Shown: positions 1 through 8,707, counted from the stretch's first letter. The stretch is DNA of 34,089 nucleotides from Fuerstiella sp. (GCA_029941865.1 JAPYTO010000046.1:1-34089); one strand, 5' to 3'. The notes: a model not told the origin generated them from the sequence alone. Translations and numbers: made by a program.

Positions 1-150
1 TCTATCTCTGGAAGACCAATCTTTCTACTACTCAAAGTCCGTCACGGCGTTGCCCCAACGGGATGGTTGGCAATTACGTTTAACTCACGGTCAATGACCA
101 AACGGCCACGCACAGCGGCTCATCGCTCATCATCACGATTCTTCTGGAAA

Positions 151-162
151 CCGGCATGCCGG
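151..162 (-). terminator. Short palindrome just past the 3' end of the first gene
   Basis: The 12-base perfect palindrome CCGGCATGCCGG lies 4 nt beyond the stop codon of the minus-strand gene ending at 167. On the minus strand it is followed by TTTCC, not by a real T-run, so it is a weak candidate for an intrinsic terminator. The rest of bases 1-150 shows nothing I can name. Confidence 0.2.
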
Positions 163-166
163 CTGA

Positions 167-1627
167 CTATTCATTATCAGTGTCGCTGTGATTGTGGGTA
201 CGAATGACTGTTACAAAATTACCGTTCCCGGGCGGCGCGAATGTTGAAGCGGTCGTCATGCCGCGGTGTTCTCTGCGACCGGTGTCGATGTTGATCCAGA
301 CAATTAGCCGTTCCACTGCTGGTTCGCCCACGTCCAGCGTCACGCTTCGTTCCTGTTTTGAAGCAGGAAAATACAGGATGAATGTGTTCCGCTCCGTCGT
401 CGTGGCAACGAAGGCTTCGTTGTCGCTGCGATCTTTGAGTAGTTTGTTCGCCGGTTCAACATTCCACAGCGGTACAAGTTCCTCCACCCTGCGAGCCGCT
501 CGAAGACAGGCGACGGCCTTGTCATTGATACCCAGCCCCGAATCAGGCCGGTGAAAGCGAATCGATGCAGCTCCCGCCAGCAGATGACGCCAGAAGCGTT
601 CAATCGCATCCTGATCCGTGTGTTTGAACTTGTTGCCATCGGCCCCGTACGTCTTCGTGGTGTTCATTGGCCGTGGCTGACTGCTGAGGTAATTCCTGAC
701 GTACAGAAAATTGTCCCAGTGTTTCTGCCCGCTGTTCTGGTTGTTCTGTGAGACGTCCACGAAACCGTACAGCCTGGGATGGTCGAAGGTTCGGCGATGT
801 CGTTTGGACTTCAGGTCCCAATCGTCCCACATCTCAGTGACCATCGCGCGCTTGCCGACTTGCTCGGCACGGCGATGTACGAGCCGTGCCCAATACTCGC
901 CCCACTCCGCTTCACCGGATGTTTCGTTGTCCATGCAGTACAGGACGTTGTCGAATTTCAGCGAATGATCAAGCAGCTTATTGACAAACGCTTCCTGATA
1001 CTTCAGCACGATCGTGTTGTTTCGCTGCTTCGGCGTCGTAAAGAAGAACGGCTGTTTGTTTGCGCCCGGGTGGTCAGGATATCGCTCAGCGAAACCGGAT
1101 TCCTTAAAAGTGTAATTGACGTTGTTGGCCGGACAGTACGGATGCTTCGTCCAACGATCCCGATCGTGAGCTCGCACATCGGTGTAATCGAATCGATCCC
1201 AGATTTCGATCTGAACGAAGATGCTGCGTTTGGCAGTCTCGGCCAGCATGGTTTCAAAACGTCGCCAGTATTCCGGATTCCACTGCGACAGATCGTACTT
1301 TCCATTCTCCAGTCGCAGGAACGGATACACCTCGAAGCCGACGTCCTTGCGATCACTCATGGTGTTGCGAATAACGTTGCCACCCGCCGCGACGATTCGG
1401 TCCAGCTGTGGAATCAGTTTTTCACGCGGCCACTGAAATAGATTGTCGTCATCGCTTCCTCCAAGCAGCAGCACCGGCTTGCCGTCGTGCGACCAATACC
1501 ACGGATTCTGGCTCCAGGGTTCAATCGCATAAACGCCACATGCGTTGGTTGTTACAAACACCAACGCAACGATGGTTCGCTGGAACGACTGGTGAAACGG
1601 TCGGCGATGGCTGAGGTTGGTAATCAT
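167..1627 (-). CDS. Secreted glycoside-hydrolase-like protein (TIM-barrel type)
   Basis: Probably an exported carbohydrate-active protein of 486 residues; the substrate is unknown. I take the ATG at 1627 as the start because it gives a normal signal peptide (basic region with RRPFHQSFQR, then TIVALVFVTTNACGVYA before IEPW). An ATG 12 codons upstream (1663) would push the hydrophobic core inward and overlap a repeat. The mature protein opens with NPWYWSHDGKPVLLLGG, typical of GH-A clan-like enzymes in which a substrate barrel starts right after the signal. A DNETSGEAEWG motif carries a candidate acid/base Glu after Asn, and VTEMWDD could carry the second Glu. The last 90 residues look like a small beta domain similar to the putative collagen-binding C-terminus of DUF4038-type proteins. 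The family assignment rests on pattern recognition; secretion is well supported, exact activity is not. It lies downstream of, and on the same strand as, the DUF1501 gene, separated by a palindromic repeat. Confidence 0.65.
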   Translation of the reverse strand: MITNLSHRRPFHQSFQRTIVALVFVTTNACGVYAIEPWSQNPWYWSHDGKPVLLLGGSDDDNLFQWPREKLIPQLDRIVAAGGNVIRNTMSDRKDVGFEVYPFLRLENGKYDLSQWNPEYWRRFETMLAETAKRSIFVQIEIWDRFDYTDVRAHDRDRWTKHPYCPANNVNYTFKESGFAERYPDHPGANKQPFFFTTPKQRNNTIVLKYQEAFVNKLLDHSLKFDNVLYCMDNETSGEAEWGEYWARLVHRRAEQVGKRAMVTEMWDDWDLKSKRHRRTFDHPRLYGFVDVSQNNQNSGQKHWDNFLYVRNYLSSQPRPMNTTKTYGADGNKFKHTDQDAIERFWRHLLAGAASIRFHRPDSGLGINDKAVACLRAARRVEELVPLWNVEPANKLLKDRSDNEAFVATTTERNTFILYFPASKQERSVTLDVGEPAVERLIVWINIDTGRREHRGMTTASTFAPPGNGNFVTVIRTHNHSDTDNE

Positions 1628-1653
1628 TTCAGATCCGTTTTCAAAACCACAAG

Positions 1654-1738
1654 ATACCAGCACGAAGCGCGAGCGAGTGAATCAAATTCATGAGAAAACC
1701 AGAGCGGTAACTCACTTGCTGGCGCTGCGTGCTGGTAT
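1654..1738. repeat. Palindromic REP-like element, family A
   Basis: Two 27-nt arms (1654-1680 and 1712-1738) are inverted copies of each other with 24 of 27 positions paired, around a 31-nt loop. The left arm begins ATACCAGCACGAAGCGCG and the right arm ends CGTGCTGGTAT. It fills most of the gap between the DUF1501 gene (ending at 1776 on the minus strand) and the next minus-strand gene (start 1627). As RNA it would form a strong hairpin, so it could stop or attenuate read-through. I see no second copy of this family in the window. Confidence 0.75.
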
Positions 1739-1775
1739 TGAAACTACTTCTGTTCTGTTGGCGACCATGCCGCAA

Positions 1776-3188
1776 TTAGACAAGAAATTCATGCTCGACT
1801 CGACCGTACACATCGGTCAGACGGTAGTCACGACCGAGATGTGGATAAGTCAGTTGTTCATGGTTGATCCCCATCAGATGCAGCACGGTTGCGTGCAGGT
1901 CGTGCAGATGCACTCGGCCTTGTATCGGGCGGTATCCGAAGTCATCCGTCTCGCCGTGTACGTAGCCGGGCTTGACGCCGCCTCCGGCCAGCAGGGTGCA
2001 GAAACTTTCCTGCTGATGCTCTCGACCGTGCTTTTCGATGGGACTGGTGCCCGACAGATCCTGACTCCAGTAAGTGCGGCCGAATTCACCGGACACCATC
2101 ACCAGTGTGTCTTCCAGCAGACCACGTTGCTTCAGATCGCGGATCAGTCCGGCGACCGGTTTGTCAGCACCGGCACAGGATCTGGGCAGGCTGTTGCGGA
2201 TGTCAACATGATGATCCCAGCCACCGATGGTGACCTGCACGAAACGCACGCCCGCCTCGCTAAGTCGTCGCGCCATCAGGCAGGCGCGGCCGTTCACATC
2301 CGTTGCGCTGCCGTCAATGCCGTACAGTTCCTGAGTCGTCTTTGACGCACTGGAAAGATCGACGAGTTCCGGTGTTTCGGTCTGCATACGGAATGCCAGT
2401 TCGAAGGACTCGATGATTCCCTCCATCTGCGAATCCCCCTGTACTCGGTTCAGCAGTCGCTGATTGATGTTCTGCAGATAATCCAGCCGACGGCGCTGGA
2501 CATCGGGCGTGGCATCCGGGTCGCGAAGATCGGTAATCGCAAGTTCACCCTCCTTGCGCGGCACACGCAGCGGCGTGCCCTGATGAATGGCCGGCAGAAA
2601 CCCAGCGCCGTGGACGCGCCCGTCTGCAGGCGGATGAATCGTGATGAAGCCCGGCAGATTCTTATTCTCCGTGCCCAGACCGTAGCTGAACCATGCGCCC
2701 ATCGACGGTCGCGCTTCGGCGATATGGCCCGTGAGAAACTGCAGTGCCGCCGGCGCGTGGGCTTTGTTATCCGCGACCACCGCTCGCAGCATGCACAGTT
2801 CGTCTGCCACATTTGCCAGGCTGGGCAACAGGTCGGAGATCATCATCCCCGACTGTCCTCGCGGCCGTATCGGTGCGATTGGAGCCATAGGTAGAAACTG
2901 GGCCACGCCCACGCGCAGCTGACCGTCGTCGCCGACGGGTGAATCGATCGCCATGCCGTGTCTTTTGCTGATGTGCGGCTTCGGCGCAAACAGATCACCC
3001 TGTGACGGTGCACCAGCAAGAAAAATAAAGATCATGCGTTTCGCTCGCGGTGTGAAATGCGGAGCGCGAACGGCCAGAGGACTCGCGGCGCGGGCAGTTT
3101 CGTTCATCAAGCCGCTGAGTGCCAGACCACCAAAGCCGCATGCAGCGGAACGCAGAAACCGGTGTCGTGTGAGTTGTGGTGTCGTCAT
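1776..3188 (-). CDS. DUF1501 family protein, Tat-type signal (copy 1)
   Basis: A 470-residue member of the DUF1501 family, which has an alkaline-phosphatase/sulfatase-like fold and is abundant in planctomycetes; no reaction is established. The N-terminus (LTRHRFLRSAACGFGGLALSGLMNETARAA) has the form of a planctomycete Tat-like export signal, although it has R-H-R instead of a strict twin Arg. Family hallmarks visible are KRMIFIFLAGAPSQGDLFAPKP near residue 50, MVSGEFGRTYWSQ, GREHQQESFCTLLAGGGVKPGYVHGETDDFG and the HLHDLHATVLHLMGI stretch with clustered His and Asp that probably bind metal. The ATG at 3188 lies 3 nt after the stop of the PSD1 gene, so the two are almost certainly co-transcribed and translationally coupled. 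The same order and the same 3-nt gap occur in the second pair at 13.0-16.7 kb. Length is normal for the family. Confidence 0.93.
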   Translation of the reverse strand: MTTPQLTRHRFLRSAACGFGGLALSGLMNETARAASPLAVRAPHFTPRAKRMIFIFLAGAPSQGDLFAPKPHISKRHGMAIDSPVGDDGQLRVGVAQFLPMAPIAPIRPRGQSGMMISDLLPSLANVADELCMLRAVVADNKAHAPAALQFLTGHIAEARPSMGAWFSYGLGTENKNLPGFITIHPPADGRVHGAGFLPAIHQGTPLRVPRKEGELAITDLRDPDATPDVQRRRLDYLQNINQRLLNRVQGDSQMEGIIESFELAFRMQTETPELVDLSSASKTTQELYGIDGSATDVNGRACLMARRLSEAGVRFVQVTIGGWDHHVDIRNSLPRSCAGADKPVAGLIRDLKQRGLLEDTLVMVSGEFGRTYWSQDLSGTSPIEKHGREHQQESFCTLLAGGGVKPGYVHGETDDFGYRPIQGRVHLHDLHATVLHLMGINHEQLTYPHLGRDYRLTDVYGRVEHEFLV

Positions 3189-3191
3189 GCT

Positions 3192-5690
3192 TTAAAGTCT
3201 CATCAGGAATTCGTTACTGGCCAACAGTGCGTGGCACAACTCGACCCACGCATTTTCTCCCGCCTGCGTTAAGAAGGCTGTGGTCTCATGCTGTTCTGTT
3301 TCAGTGAGCGGACGGTTCAGCAATGTCAGCCACAGTAGTTTCAGCCGCTGTGTTTCGTCGTCTTCCTGCATCATCTGTTCCGCGAGCGCGGCCGCGTGCT
3401 TCTTTACGACACTGCTGTTCATCAGGAACAATGCCTGCGTGGGAACCGCTGTGATCGAACGCTGACCGGTGAACTGCGATGGTTGAGCAAAGTCGAACAC
3501 GTTTCGCAGCGTGGCGGGTCCTGGCTGGGCGCCCGATCGGATGACCGGCAGGTAGACGGTCCGTTGGAACTCCTGTTCCGGACGCCATTTCGTGAGACGG
3601 AAATTTGGCGGGTTCACATTGGTCGGGCTGAGTCCACCGACGTTTTCCGGAAACTCCAGCGGCATCGCCGGACCGCCGACAGAAGGTACGAGCTGGCCGG
3701 CAACAAAGATCATCGCGTCACGCAATGCCTCGGCGTCCAGCCGAAAACGATTCATGCGCCACAACAATCGGTTGTCGGGGTCGACGGCGTGCGCCCGGTC
3801 ATCGTGTGCACTGTCCAGCCCATAGGTCCGACTAAGCACCAGCGAACGGATCAGGTGTTTTCGGGACCAGCCGCCACGTGTGAATTGTATTGCCAGGTGG
3901 TCCAGCAATTGCGGATGCGAAGGTCGGTCGCCGGGCAGGCCGAAGTAGTCGACGGACCGGACCAATCCCTCGCCAAAAAGTTTCTGCCAGATACGATTCA
4001 CCGCCACGCGGGCGGACAGCGGGTTGTCGCTGCTGGCGATCCAATCCGCCAGTTCGCGGCGGCCACTCCTGCCTTTTGGAATCTGTGGCTGCTTGTCGGA
4101 AGCCACCCGCAGGAAACCTCGCGGCACCTGATCGCCCAGCGCGCGAGGGTTACCGCGAATGGTGATTTTCATGTCGCCAGGGTTGTCCGCATCCTGAATG
4201 GCATACGTCCTGGGGACTGCCGGTGCGAAGAATTCGCCGTGTGTGATCCGGTTGTTTAACGGGCCAATGCGGCCTGACGTTTCGTCTCGCTCTTTCGTTA
4301 GCTTGTCGCGTTCTTCCTGCGACAGACCGTCCTGTTTTAGCTGATTATTCAGCTCCGCAGTTCGATCCTGTGCCTGTTTGCGTTCCTGCTGCCACCGCTT
4401 AAGTTTTTCGGCATGAGTCGTGGCCAGCCGGTTGCGTTCGTTCTTCTGGTCGTCGGTTTCCGGAAGCTCGGCCACATGGATGTCGCTCCACACGCCGCGG
4501 CTGGTCTTATACACCGTCGACGTTCCGTGAAAAAAGCCGGCCATTGCATAGTAGTCACGCTGCGGAACAGGATCGAATTTATGATCGTGACATCGAGCAC
4601 ATTCGAGCGTCAGTCCGAGAAACGCTTTGCCCACTTTGTTGAGCTGTTGATCGACAATATCAACCAGCAGTTTTTCCTTGTCGGCTTCGACGATTTCGAT
4701 ATCGCCCAGCACAAGAAACCCGGTCGCCACCAGACTGGAGGCTCGTTGTTCGGTCGTTGAGTGCGTTAACAGATCGCCCGCAATTTGTTCGCGAATAAAT
4801 CGGTCAAACGGTTTGTCGTTGTTTAATGCATCGATCACATAATCTCGATATCGCCATGCATGTTCTGCGAACACGTTGTTGGAGGTCCCGAGCTGATCGG
4901 CGTAGCCCACCAGATCCAGCCAGTGCCGCGCCCACCGTTCGCCGAATGCACGCGAGGCCAGTAATCGGTCAACGACCTTCTCACGTGCCTGCGGCGACTG
5001 GTCGGTTTCGAATTCGCTAATCTCTGCGACGGTCGGAGGCAGCCCGGTCAGGTCAAAACTCACTCGCCGCAGCCATGTATATCGGTTCGCGTCTGCCACG
5101 GGACGCAGACCGGCTTCTTCCAGCTGTCCCAGGATGTAGCGGTCGACATCGTGCCGAGGCCACTCGGTATCCCTGACTTCAGGTGGCGTCACGGATCGGG
5201 GTGGTTGAAACGCCCAATGGCGTCGGCCGGCTTCAATGTCAATCACGCCGTTGTGCTGGACGTTTTCCGTCGCCCGCGGATCGTGAGCGCCGTCGGCGAT
5301 CCAGCGTTCGATTTTCCGGATTAGTTCTTCCGGCAGTCGGCCGGTTGGCGGCATTTCGTAGTCTTCGTAACGAATGGCGCTGATCAACAGGCTTTTATTC
5401 GGCTTTCCCGGAACGATCGCCGGACCAGTTTCGCCACCTTTCGCCCAGCCACTGCGCGAATCCAGTACCAGTCCACCTTTGGCCTTTTTCGCGCCGTGAC
5501 TGTGACATTCGTAGCAATGCTGCTGCAGAATCGGAAGCACAGTCGTTTGAAAGAATGCTTCGTCCGAAACATTCTTCGCAGGTGTGTCGTCTGCGAATAC
5601 GATGGGGCCAGGCAGACACAACGTTACGAGCACAGTCAGAAACCGGCCGAGAGTCATCAACGGCCGAAAAATGGAATTTTCGTTCTTCAT
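3192..5690 (-). CDS. PSD1 / planctomycete cytochrome c protein (DUF1549-DUF1553), copy 1
   Basis: A secreted c-type-heme protein of about 832 residues, periplasmic by inference; its substrate is unknown. The chosen start (5690) gives MKNENSIFRPLMTLGRFL and a hydrophobic segment ending in IVFA, with an AAAGG upstream; an ATG 7 codons earlier (5711) is also possible. The first heme motif CYECH is near residue 60, in the planctomycete cytochrome domain, with EMPPTGRLP about 50 residues later supplying a plausible axial Met. DUF1549 follows ([46 protein letters not shown]), then a second CxxCH in [15 protein letters not shown] near residue 365. A Lys/Glu/Gln-rich stretch near residues 420-480 looks like a coiled coil. 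DUF1553 closes the protein (RRELADWIASSDNPLSARV, NRIWQKLFGEG, SRTYGL). The gene is the first of a pair with DUF1501. Confidence 0.94.
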   Translation of the reverse strand: MKNENSIFRPLMTLGRFLTVLVTLCLPGPIVFADDTPAKNVSDEAFFQTTVLPILQQHCYECHSHGAKKAKGGLVLDSRSGWAKGGETGPAIVPGKPNKSLLISAIRYEDYEMPPTGRLPEELIRKIERWIADGAHDPRATENVQHNGVIDIEAGRRHWAFQPPRSVTPPEVRDTEWPRHDVDRYILGQLEEAGLRPVADANRYTWLRRVSFDLTGLPPTVAEISEFETDQSPQAREKVVDRLLASRAFGERWARHWLDLVGYADQLGTSNNVFAEHAWRYRDYVIDALNNDKPFDRFIREQIAGDLLTHSTTEQRASSLVATGFLVLGDIEIVEADKEKLLVDIVDQQLNKVGKAFLGLTLECARCHDHKFDPVPQRDYYAMAGFFHGTSTVYKTSRGVWSDIHVAELPETDDQKNERNRLATTHAEKLKRWQQERKQAQDRTAELNNQLKQDGLSQEERDKLTKERDETSGRIGPLNNRITHGEFFAPAVPRTYAIQDADNPGDMKITIRGNPRALGDQVPRGFLRVASDKQPQIPKGRSGRRELADWIASSDNPLSARVAVNRIWQKLFGEGLVRSVDYFGLPGDRPSHPQLLDHLAIQFTRGGWSRKHLIRSLVLSRTYGLDSAHDDRAHAVDPDNRLLWRMNRFRLDAEALRDAMIFVAGQLVPSVGGPAMPLEFPENVGGLSPTNVNPPNFRLTKWRPEQEFQRTVYLPVIRSGAQPGPATLRNVFDFAQPSQFTGQRSITAVPTQALFLMNSSVVKKHAAALAEQMMQEDDETQRLKLLWLTLLNRPLTETEQHETTAFLTQAGENAWVELCHALLASNEFLMRL

Positions 5691-5802
5691 CGACCTTTTG
5701 CTTTCCCTCATATCTGGACGCGCGCTCCCGCTCTGAATCGGACTCGCATCATACCTGACTGGCGAGTGTCGTCGCCAACGGACGTTGAATTATGCAGAGC
5801 GG

Positions 5803-7047
5803 TCAGGTGCAGGCGGCCAATGCCGCCCGCATATCGGCCGCGGACGCAAAACGTTTTTCTGAATCTCTTTCCAGCGCCTTATGCAGAATCGTAATCAGGT
5901 CGTTGGGGATATCATCGCGCCGGTCGCGAATCGGAATGGGATCTGTCTGCAGAACCATCAGCACTGCCCTGGCCACAGAATCAGGAAAATCGTAGATAAA
6001 TTCTCCCGTCAGCAGTGTGTACAGCATTGCGGCCACGGAATAGAGATCACCGGTCGGAGCGGCGTCGCGATAATTGGTCAGATGTTCGCGGGGCGCGAAT
6101 GCCAGGCTGCCGCCGATTTCCCCCTGCATCGTGATGCCGCTCATGCGAGATGTCTGATAGACACGCGCGAGGCCGAAGTCGGCAAGCTTCACGTTAAGTG
6201 ACGCTCCGCTGTCCTGCACCAGAACGTTTTCCGGCTTGATGTCTCGATGGACATATCGTCGTGCGTGGGCGTATTCGAGCGCTTCCAGTACCTGGCAGGC
6301 AATCGCAACAGCCGTAGGAATCGACAGCGGGCCGCGTTCTCTTAACAGTTCCGCGGCGTTGGGCGCCGGTAGATACTCCATGGCGAAGTAAAGTTGCCCG
6401 CTGTCCTCACCGATTTCGACAAACGGAATGATCCGTGGATGTTGCAGCGACTGCAGGACCTGAGCTTCACGCAGGAACAGTTTGATGTCGCGCTCAGAAA
6501 CCTCAACATCAGGACGAATGGTTTTCAATGCGATCAGTGCGCGATCATTCGTTCGTCGCGCCAGGTAAACGACCCCCATTCCACCCCGACCGATTTCACG
6601 TACGATTTCGTAGGGGCCGATGCCCTTGCCAGCGTTGAGATCAGTCGCATCCTGTTGTACAGCCGCAGGCAGCGTTGCCACTTCCTTCGCTTCGGCTGCG
6701 ATGTCCGAAGGCGAAGCCACCTGACGTCGTGTTTCGCGGACGCTGTCGTCGTCTATGTGGACGCCGATTTGTGTCTTGCCGCCCCGAATGACGTCTCCGT
6801 GCCGCAGATCTGCATGCTGAACGCGTTCCTGGTTGATCTTTGTGCCGTTTGTGCTTTCGAGATCCGTGAGTCGACAGAACGGCGGATTGACCTCGATCAT
6901 GAAGTGCAACCGGGGAAAAAAATTGTCCTTCTTCGGCAATCGGAAGTGAGCCTGCGGACCGCGGCCCACCTGAAATGTGTCGTGACCGTCAAACTGAAAT
7001 GCCTGGCCCTCATGCGGGCCGGAAATCACTTTCAACTCAACTTTCAT
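5803..7047 (-). CDS. FHA-domain Ser/Thr protein kinase
   Basis: A cytoplasmic Hanks-type kinase of 414 residues with its own phosphothreonine-reading domain. Residues 6-97 form an FHA domain (QVGRG at 26-30, RLHF at 46-49, STNGTKIN at 65-72). After a linker of about 45 residues comes the kinase: glycine loop GRGGMGVV (153-160), ATP Lys in IALKTI (K175), helix-C Glu (E194), HRDIKPEN (267-274) and ADFGLA (289-294). All catalytic residues are present. Two oddities are visible. The usual APE triplet reads APREHL, with the Glu one residue late. No transmembrane helix or sensor follows the kinase, and the protein ends at the C-lobe, so it must be a soluble transducer. It is the last gene of a minus-strand group that starts with an ECF sigma factor, but a 270-nt gap containing a palindromic element separates it from the gene before, so it may have its own transcription. 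Confidence 0.93.
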   Translation of the reverse strand: MKVELKVISGPHEGQAFQFDGHDTFQVGRGPQAHFRLPKKDNFFPRLHFMIEVNPPFCRLTDLESTNGTKINQERVQHADLRHGDVIRGGKTQIGVHIDDDSVRETRRQVASPSDIAAEAKEVATLPAAVQQDATDLNAGKGIGPYEIVREIGRGGMGVVYLARRTNDRALIALKTIRPDVEVSERDIKLFLREAQVLQSLQHPRIIPFVEIGEDSGQLYFAMEYLPAPNAAELLRERGPLSIPTAVAIACQVLEALEYAHARRYVHRDIKPENVLVQDSGASLNVKLADFGLARVYQTSRMSGITMQGEIGGSLAFAPREHLTNYRDAAPTGDLYSVAAMLYTLLTGEFIYDFPDSVARAVLMVLQTDPIPIRDRRDDIPNDLITILHKALERDSEKRFASAADMRAALAACT

Positions 7048-7171
7048 GACGCAGACTTTTTCGCTTTACAGAAGGTTACTTATTGTCGTGGACGATACTG
7101 GCTCGTGGGGGCAACCAAACTGCTATTGAAAAGCGTTCTTCGCGGCCACAAGTCAGCGTGAAACGCTGTAG

Positions 7172-7250
7172 CTAGTGTTTCGTCAAGCTTTAGTTTTGGG
7201 GTTGGTTCGTTTAATGGCAACCCCCATTTTTAGTATTGACGAAGCACTAG
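7172..7250. repeat. Palindromic REP/MITE-like element, family B (copy 1)
   Basis: Outer arms CTAGTGTTTCGTCAA (7172-7186) and TTGACGAAGCACTAG (7236-7250) are inverted with 14 of 15 positions matching, and inner arms GGGGTTG and CAACCCC (about 7198-7225) extend the hairpin. It lies in the 270-nt gap between the hypothetical gene and the FHA-kinase gene. The core TAGTG-YKTCGTCAAG recurs at 8850 and, with one change, at 34035. No open reading frame fits inside; the element is non-coding. Confidence 0.75.
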
Positions 7251-7310
7251 GCTCATTCACGCAAACGTCTTGATATTCAGTTCGGTTTTCCGAGTGACAA
7301 CGGAGCTGTT

Positions 7311-7348
7311 CCGGGCGTCAGCCCGCATCGGCTGCGGGCCGTCCCGCC
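7311..7348. repeat. GC-rich hairpin element, family D (copy 1)
   Basis: The segment starts CCGGGCGTCAGCCCGCATC and forms nested short hairpins (GGGC..GCCC, then CCCGCA..TGCGGG). A related segment starting CCGGGCGGAAGCCCGCATC lies at 9004. The element overlaps the last ten codons and the stop of the minus-strand hypothetical gene, so the protein tail (about KAGRPAADAG) is encoded by repeat sequence. Confidence 0.5.
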
Positions 7349-7845
7349 TTGGGGTCCCTTATGCCATCGTCATTGTCGTCATACGCAAGGTAAAAGTCAC
7401 GTAACAGCTGAAAGGTGGTGAAGTAGGCCGCTTCTTCGCCGGGCTGCGGCGGAGCGAACTTCAAACCGTTGCGCGCCATGAAGGCCACGAGCGCGGGCAA
7501 ATGCCTTTCAGAAGAGTCCGGGGCAAAACGTAAGCTGCGGTCAAAGGCCGTCGCATCGCCGGTGCGCTGCAGACGAGCGATCTCCAGATCCATGCTCTGC
7601 AGAAACAATCTGGCGTCACGACATTCCACCCAGGACTCCGTGCCTCCTGATAATTGTCGCATGCGGCCAAAACGTTTGCGGAATTCGGTGCTCAGGTCGA
7701 CCGATGATTTTTCGAGATTCTCCAGCGCGGCAACCGTGATTTCTCCATCGGCCGCATCGTCAATTACGGCCTGACGGCCGACGACCAGGTTCTCTCGAAA
7801 GCGAATGAATTCATCGCGTCTCAGAAGATAAGGCCACCAGTCCAT
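7318..7845 (-). CDS. Hypothetical protein, 5' end probably longer and damaged
   Basis: I do not recognise the family with confidence. From ATG 7845 it encodes 175 residues starting MDWWPYLLRRDEFIRF, with charged helical segments (FIRFRENLVVGRQAVID, VAALENLEKSSVDLSTEFRKRFGRM), no signal peptide and no membrane segment. It resembles small cytoplasmic planctomycete proteins of unknown role. The open frame runs 40 codons further upstream (7846-7965), and those codons read like real protein, including QLQQTTGNSRFVFRADQG directly before EPLK-MDWW, yet they contain no ATG, GTG or TTG before the in-frame TGA at 7966-7968. An ATGATG lies at that very point in the wrong frame, 18 nt after the sigma-factor stop, which is where a coupled gene should start. 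A one- or two-base indel there would restore a protein of about 217 residues. The C-terminal tail falls in a repeat. The protein may work with the sigma factor or the kinase; that is only inferred from position. Confidence 0.6.
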   Translation of the reverse strand: MDWWPYLLRRDEFIRFRENLVVGRQAVIDDAADGEITVAALENLEKSSVDLSTEFRKRFGRMRQLSGGTESWVECRDARLFLQSMDLEIARLQRTGDATAFDRSLRFAPDSSERHLPALVAFMARNGLKFAPPQPGEEAAYFTTFQLLRDFYLAYDDNDDGIRDPKAGRPAADAG

Positions 7846-7987
7846 CTTCAGTGGCTCTCCCTGATCTGCTCGAAAAACAAAACGGGAATTTCCGGTCGTC
7901 TGTTGCAGTTGCAGGCGATGCAGGATGTCGCCACCGTGATGAAGCCCTTCCTGCCGAGCTTCACATCATTCCGTTCTGACGGAAGCG

Positions 7988-8602
7988 TCACAGGTGCTCC
8001 GCCGCCGCGGCCATCTGTGTGGGAAGCTGATTCAGGCCACGCTTCAGAAGCCCCGCCACAGCGGTTTTGCTGCGACTCATGCCGACGGCGATTTCCGCGA
8101 TTGGCATATGCTGTAGATAACGCATGCGAATCGCAGTCTGCTGCAGATCGGGAAGACTCGTGATCGCCAGCCGCAGCTGCTGACACGATTCATTGTCTTG
8201 AGCCTGCTGGCTGGGAGAACATTGCCGTTCTCGAAGAACGTACTTCAGTGGTCCCTGCTCTGCCCGATCTTCGTCGATCGACCGCTCACGCGTAACAGTA
8301 CGCTTTTGAGCGTGAAGATGACGATCGTTTTCGTTGGCGACGTTGTGTTGCAGTATGCTGCGAGTCCAGGCATGCCATTCGGCGTCAGTCTGTCCGCGAA
8401 ACTCACTCAGACTCTGCTGAACCTCGAACAGCGTCTGCTGAACAACATCTGAAGCATCAAGACGTGGCCCTAATCGCGAATCCAGCCGATGCCTGGCGGC
8501 CGTATGAAGCGGAACGAGAATTGCGATCAGAAGTTGCTCCATTGCGATTGAATCACCCGTCTTTGCGGCGGCGAGCAGGCGCTCGCATGTCTGTGTATTC
8601 AT
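7988..8602 (-). CDS. ECF-type RNA polymerase sigma factor
   Basis: A 204-residue sigma-70 family protein that should direct RNA polymerase to a small regulon. Region 2 spans about residues 20-95 (LDASDVVQQTLFEVQQSLSEF, then AWTRSILQHNVANENDRH, the conserved DNA-melting and recognition part). After a charged linker, region 4 spans about 145-195 (LPDLQQTAIRMRYLQHMPIAEIAVGMSRSKTAVAGLLKRGL), a clear helix-turn-helix. The start at 8602 is set by GGTGGAGG 7 nt upstream, an excellent ribosome binding site; the open frame continues 48 codons upstream but without such a site. It heads a minus-strand group with a hypothetical gene and an FHA-kinase. No anti-sigma factor with a membrane anchor is visible nearby, so control through the kinase is a reasonable but untested idea. 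Confidence 0.9.
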   Translation of the reverse strand: MNTQTCERLLAAAKTGDSIAMEQLLIAILVPLHTAARHRLDSRLGPRLDASDVVQQTLFEVQQSLSEFRGQTDAEWHAWTRSILQHNVANENDRHLHAQKRTVTRERSIDEDRAEQGPLKYVLRERQCSPSQQAQDNESCQQLRLAITSLPDLQQTAIRMRYLQHMPIAEIAVGMSRSKTAVAGLLKRGLNQLPTQMAAAAEHL

Positions 8603-8707
8603 AAACGTCCTCCACCGACCTAAAAACATCAGTCTGGGCACACTGCCCGAAAGAGTCACAACGCAGCGTGGCGGACGGAGGATCAGACTCCCTTCACATA
8701 TTGTGAC

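Noticed and set aside
7848..8186. 112-residue frame covering the end of the sigma gene and the following gap
   Set aside because: Its first part is antiphase to the well-supported sigma factor, and its last part is antiphase to the better 5' extension of the next gene.
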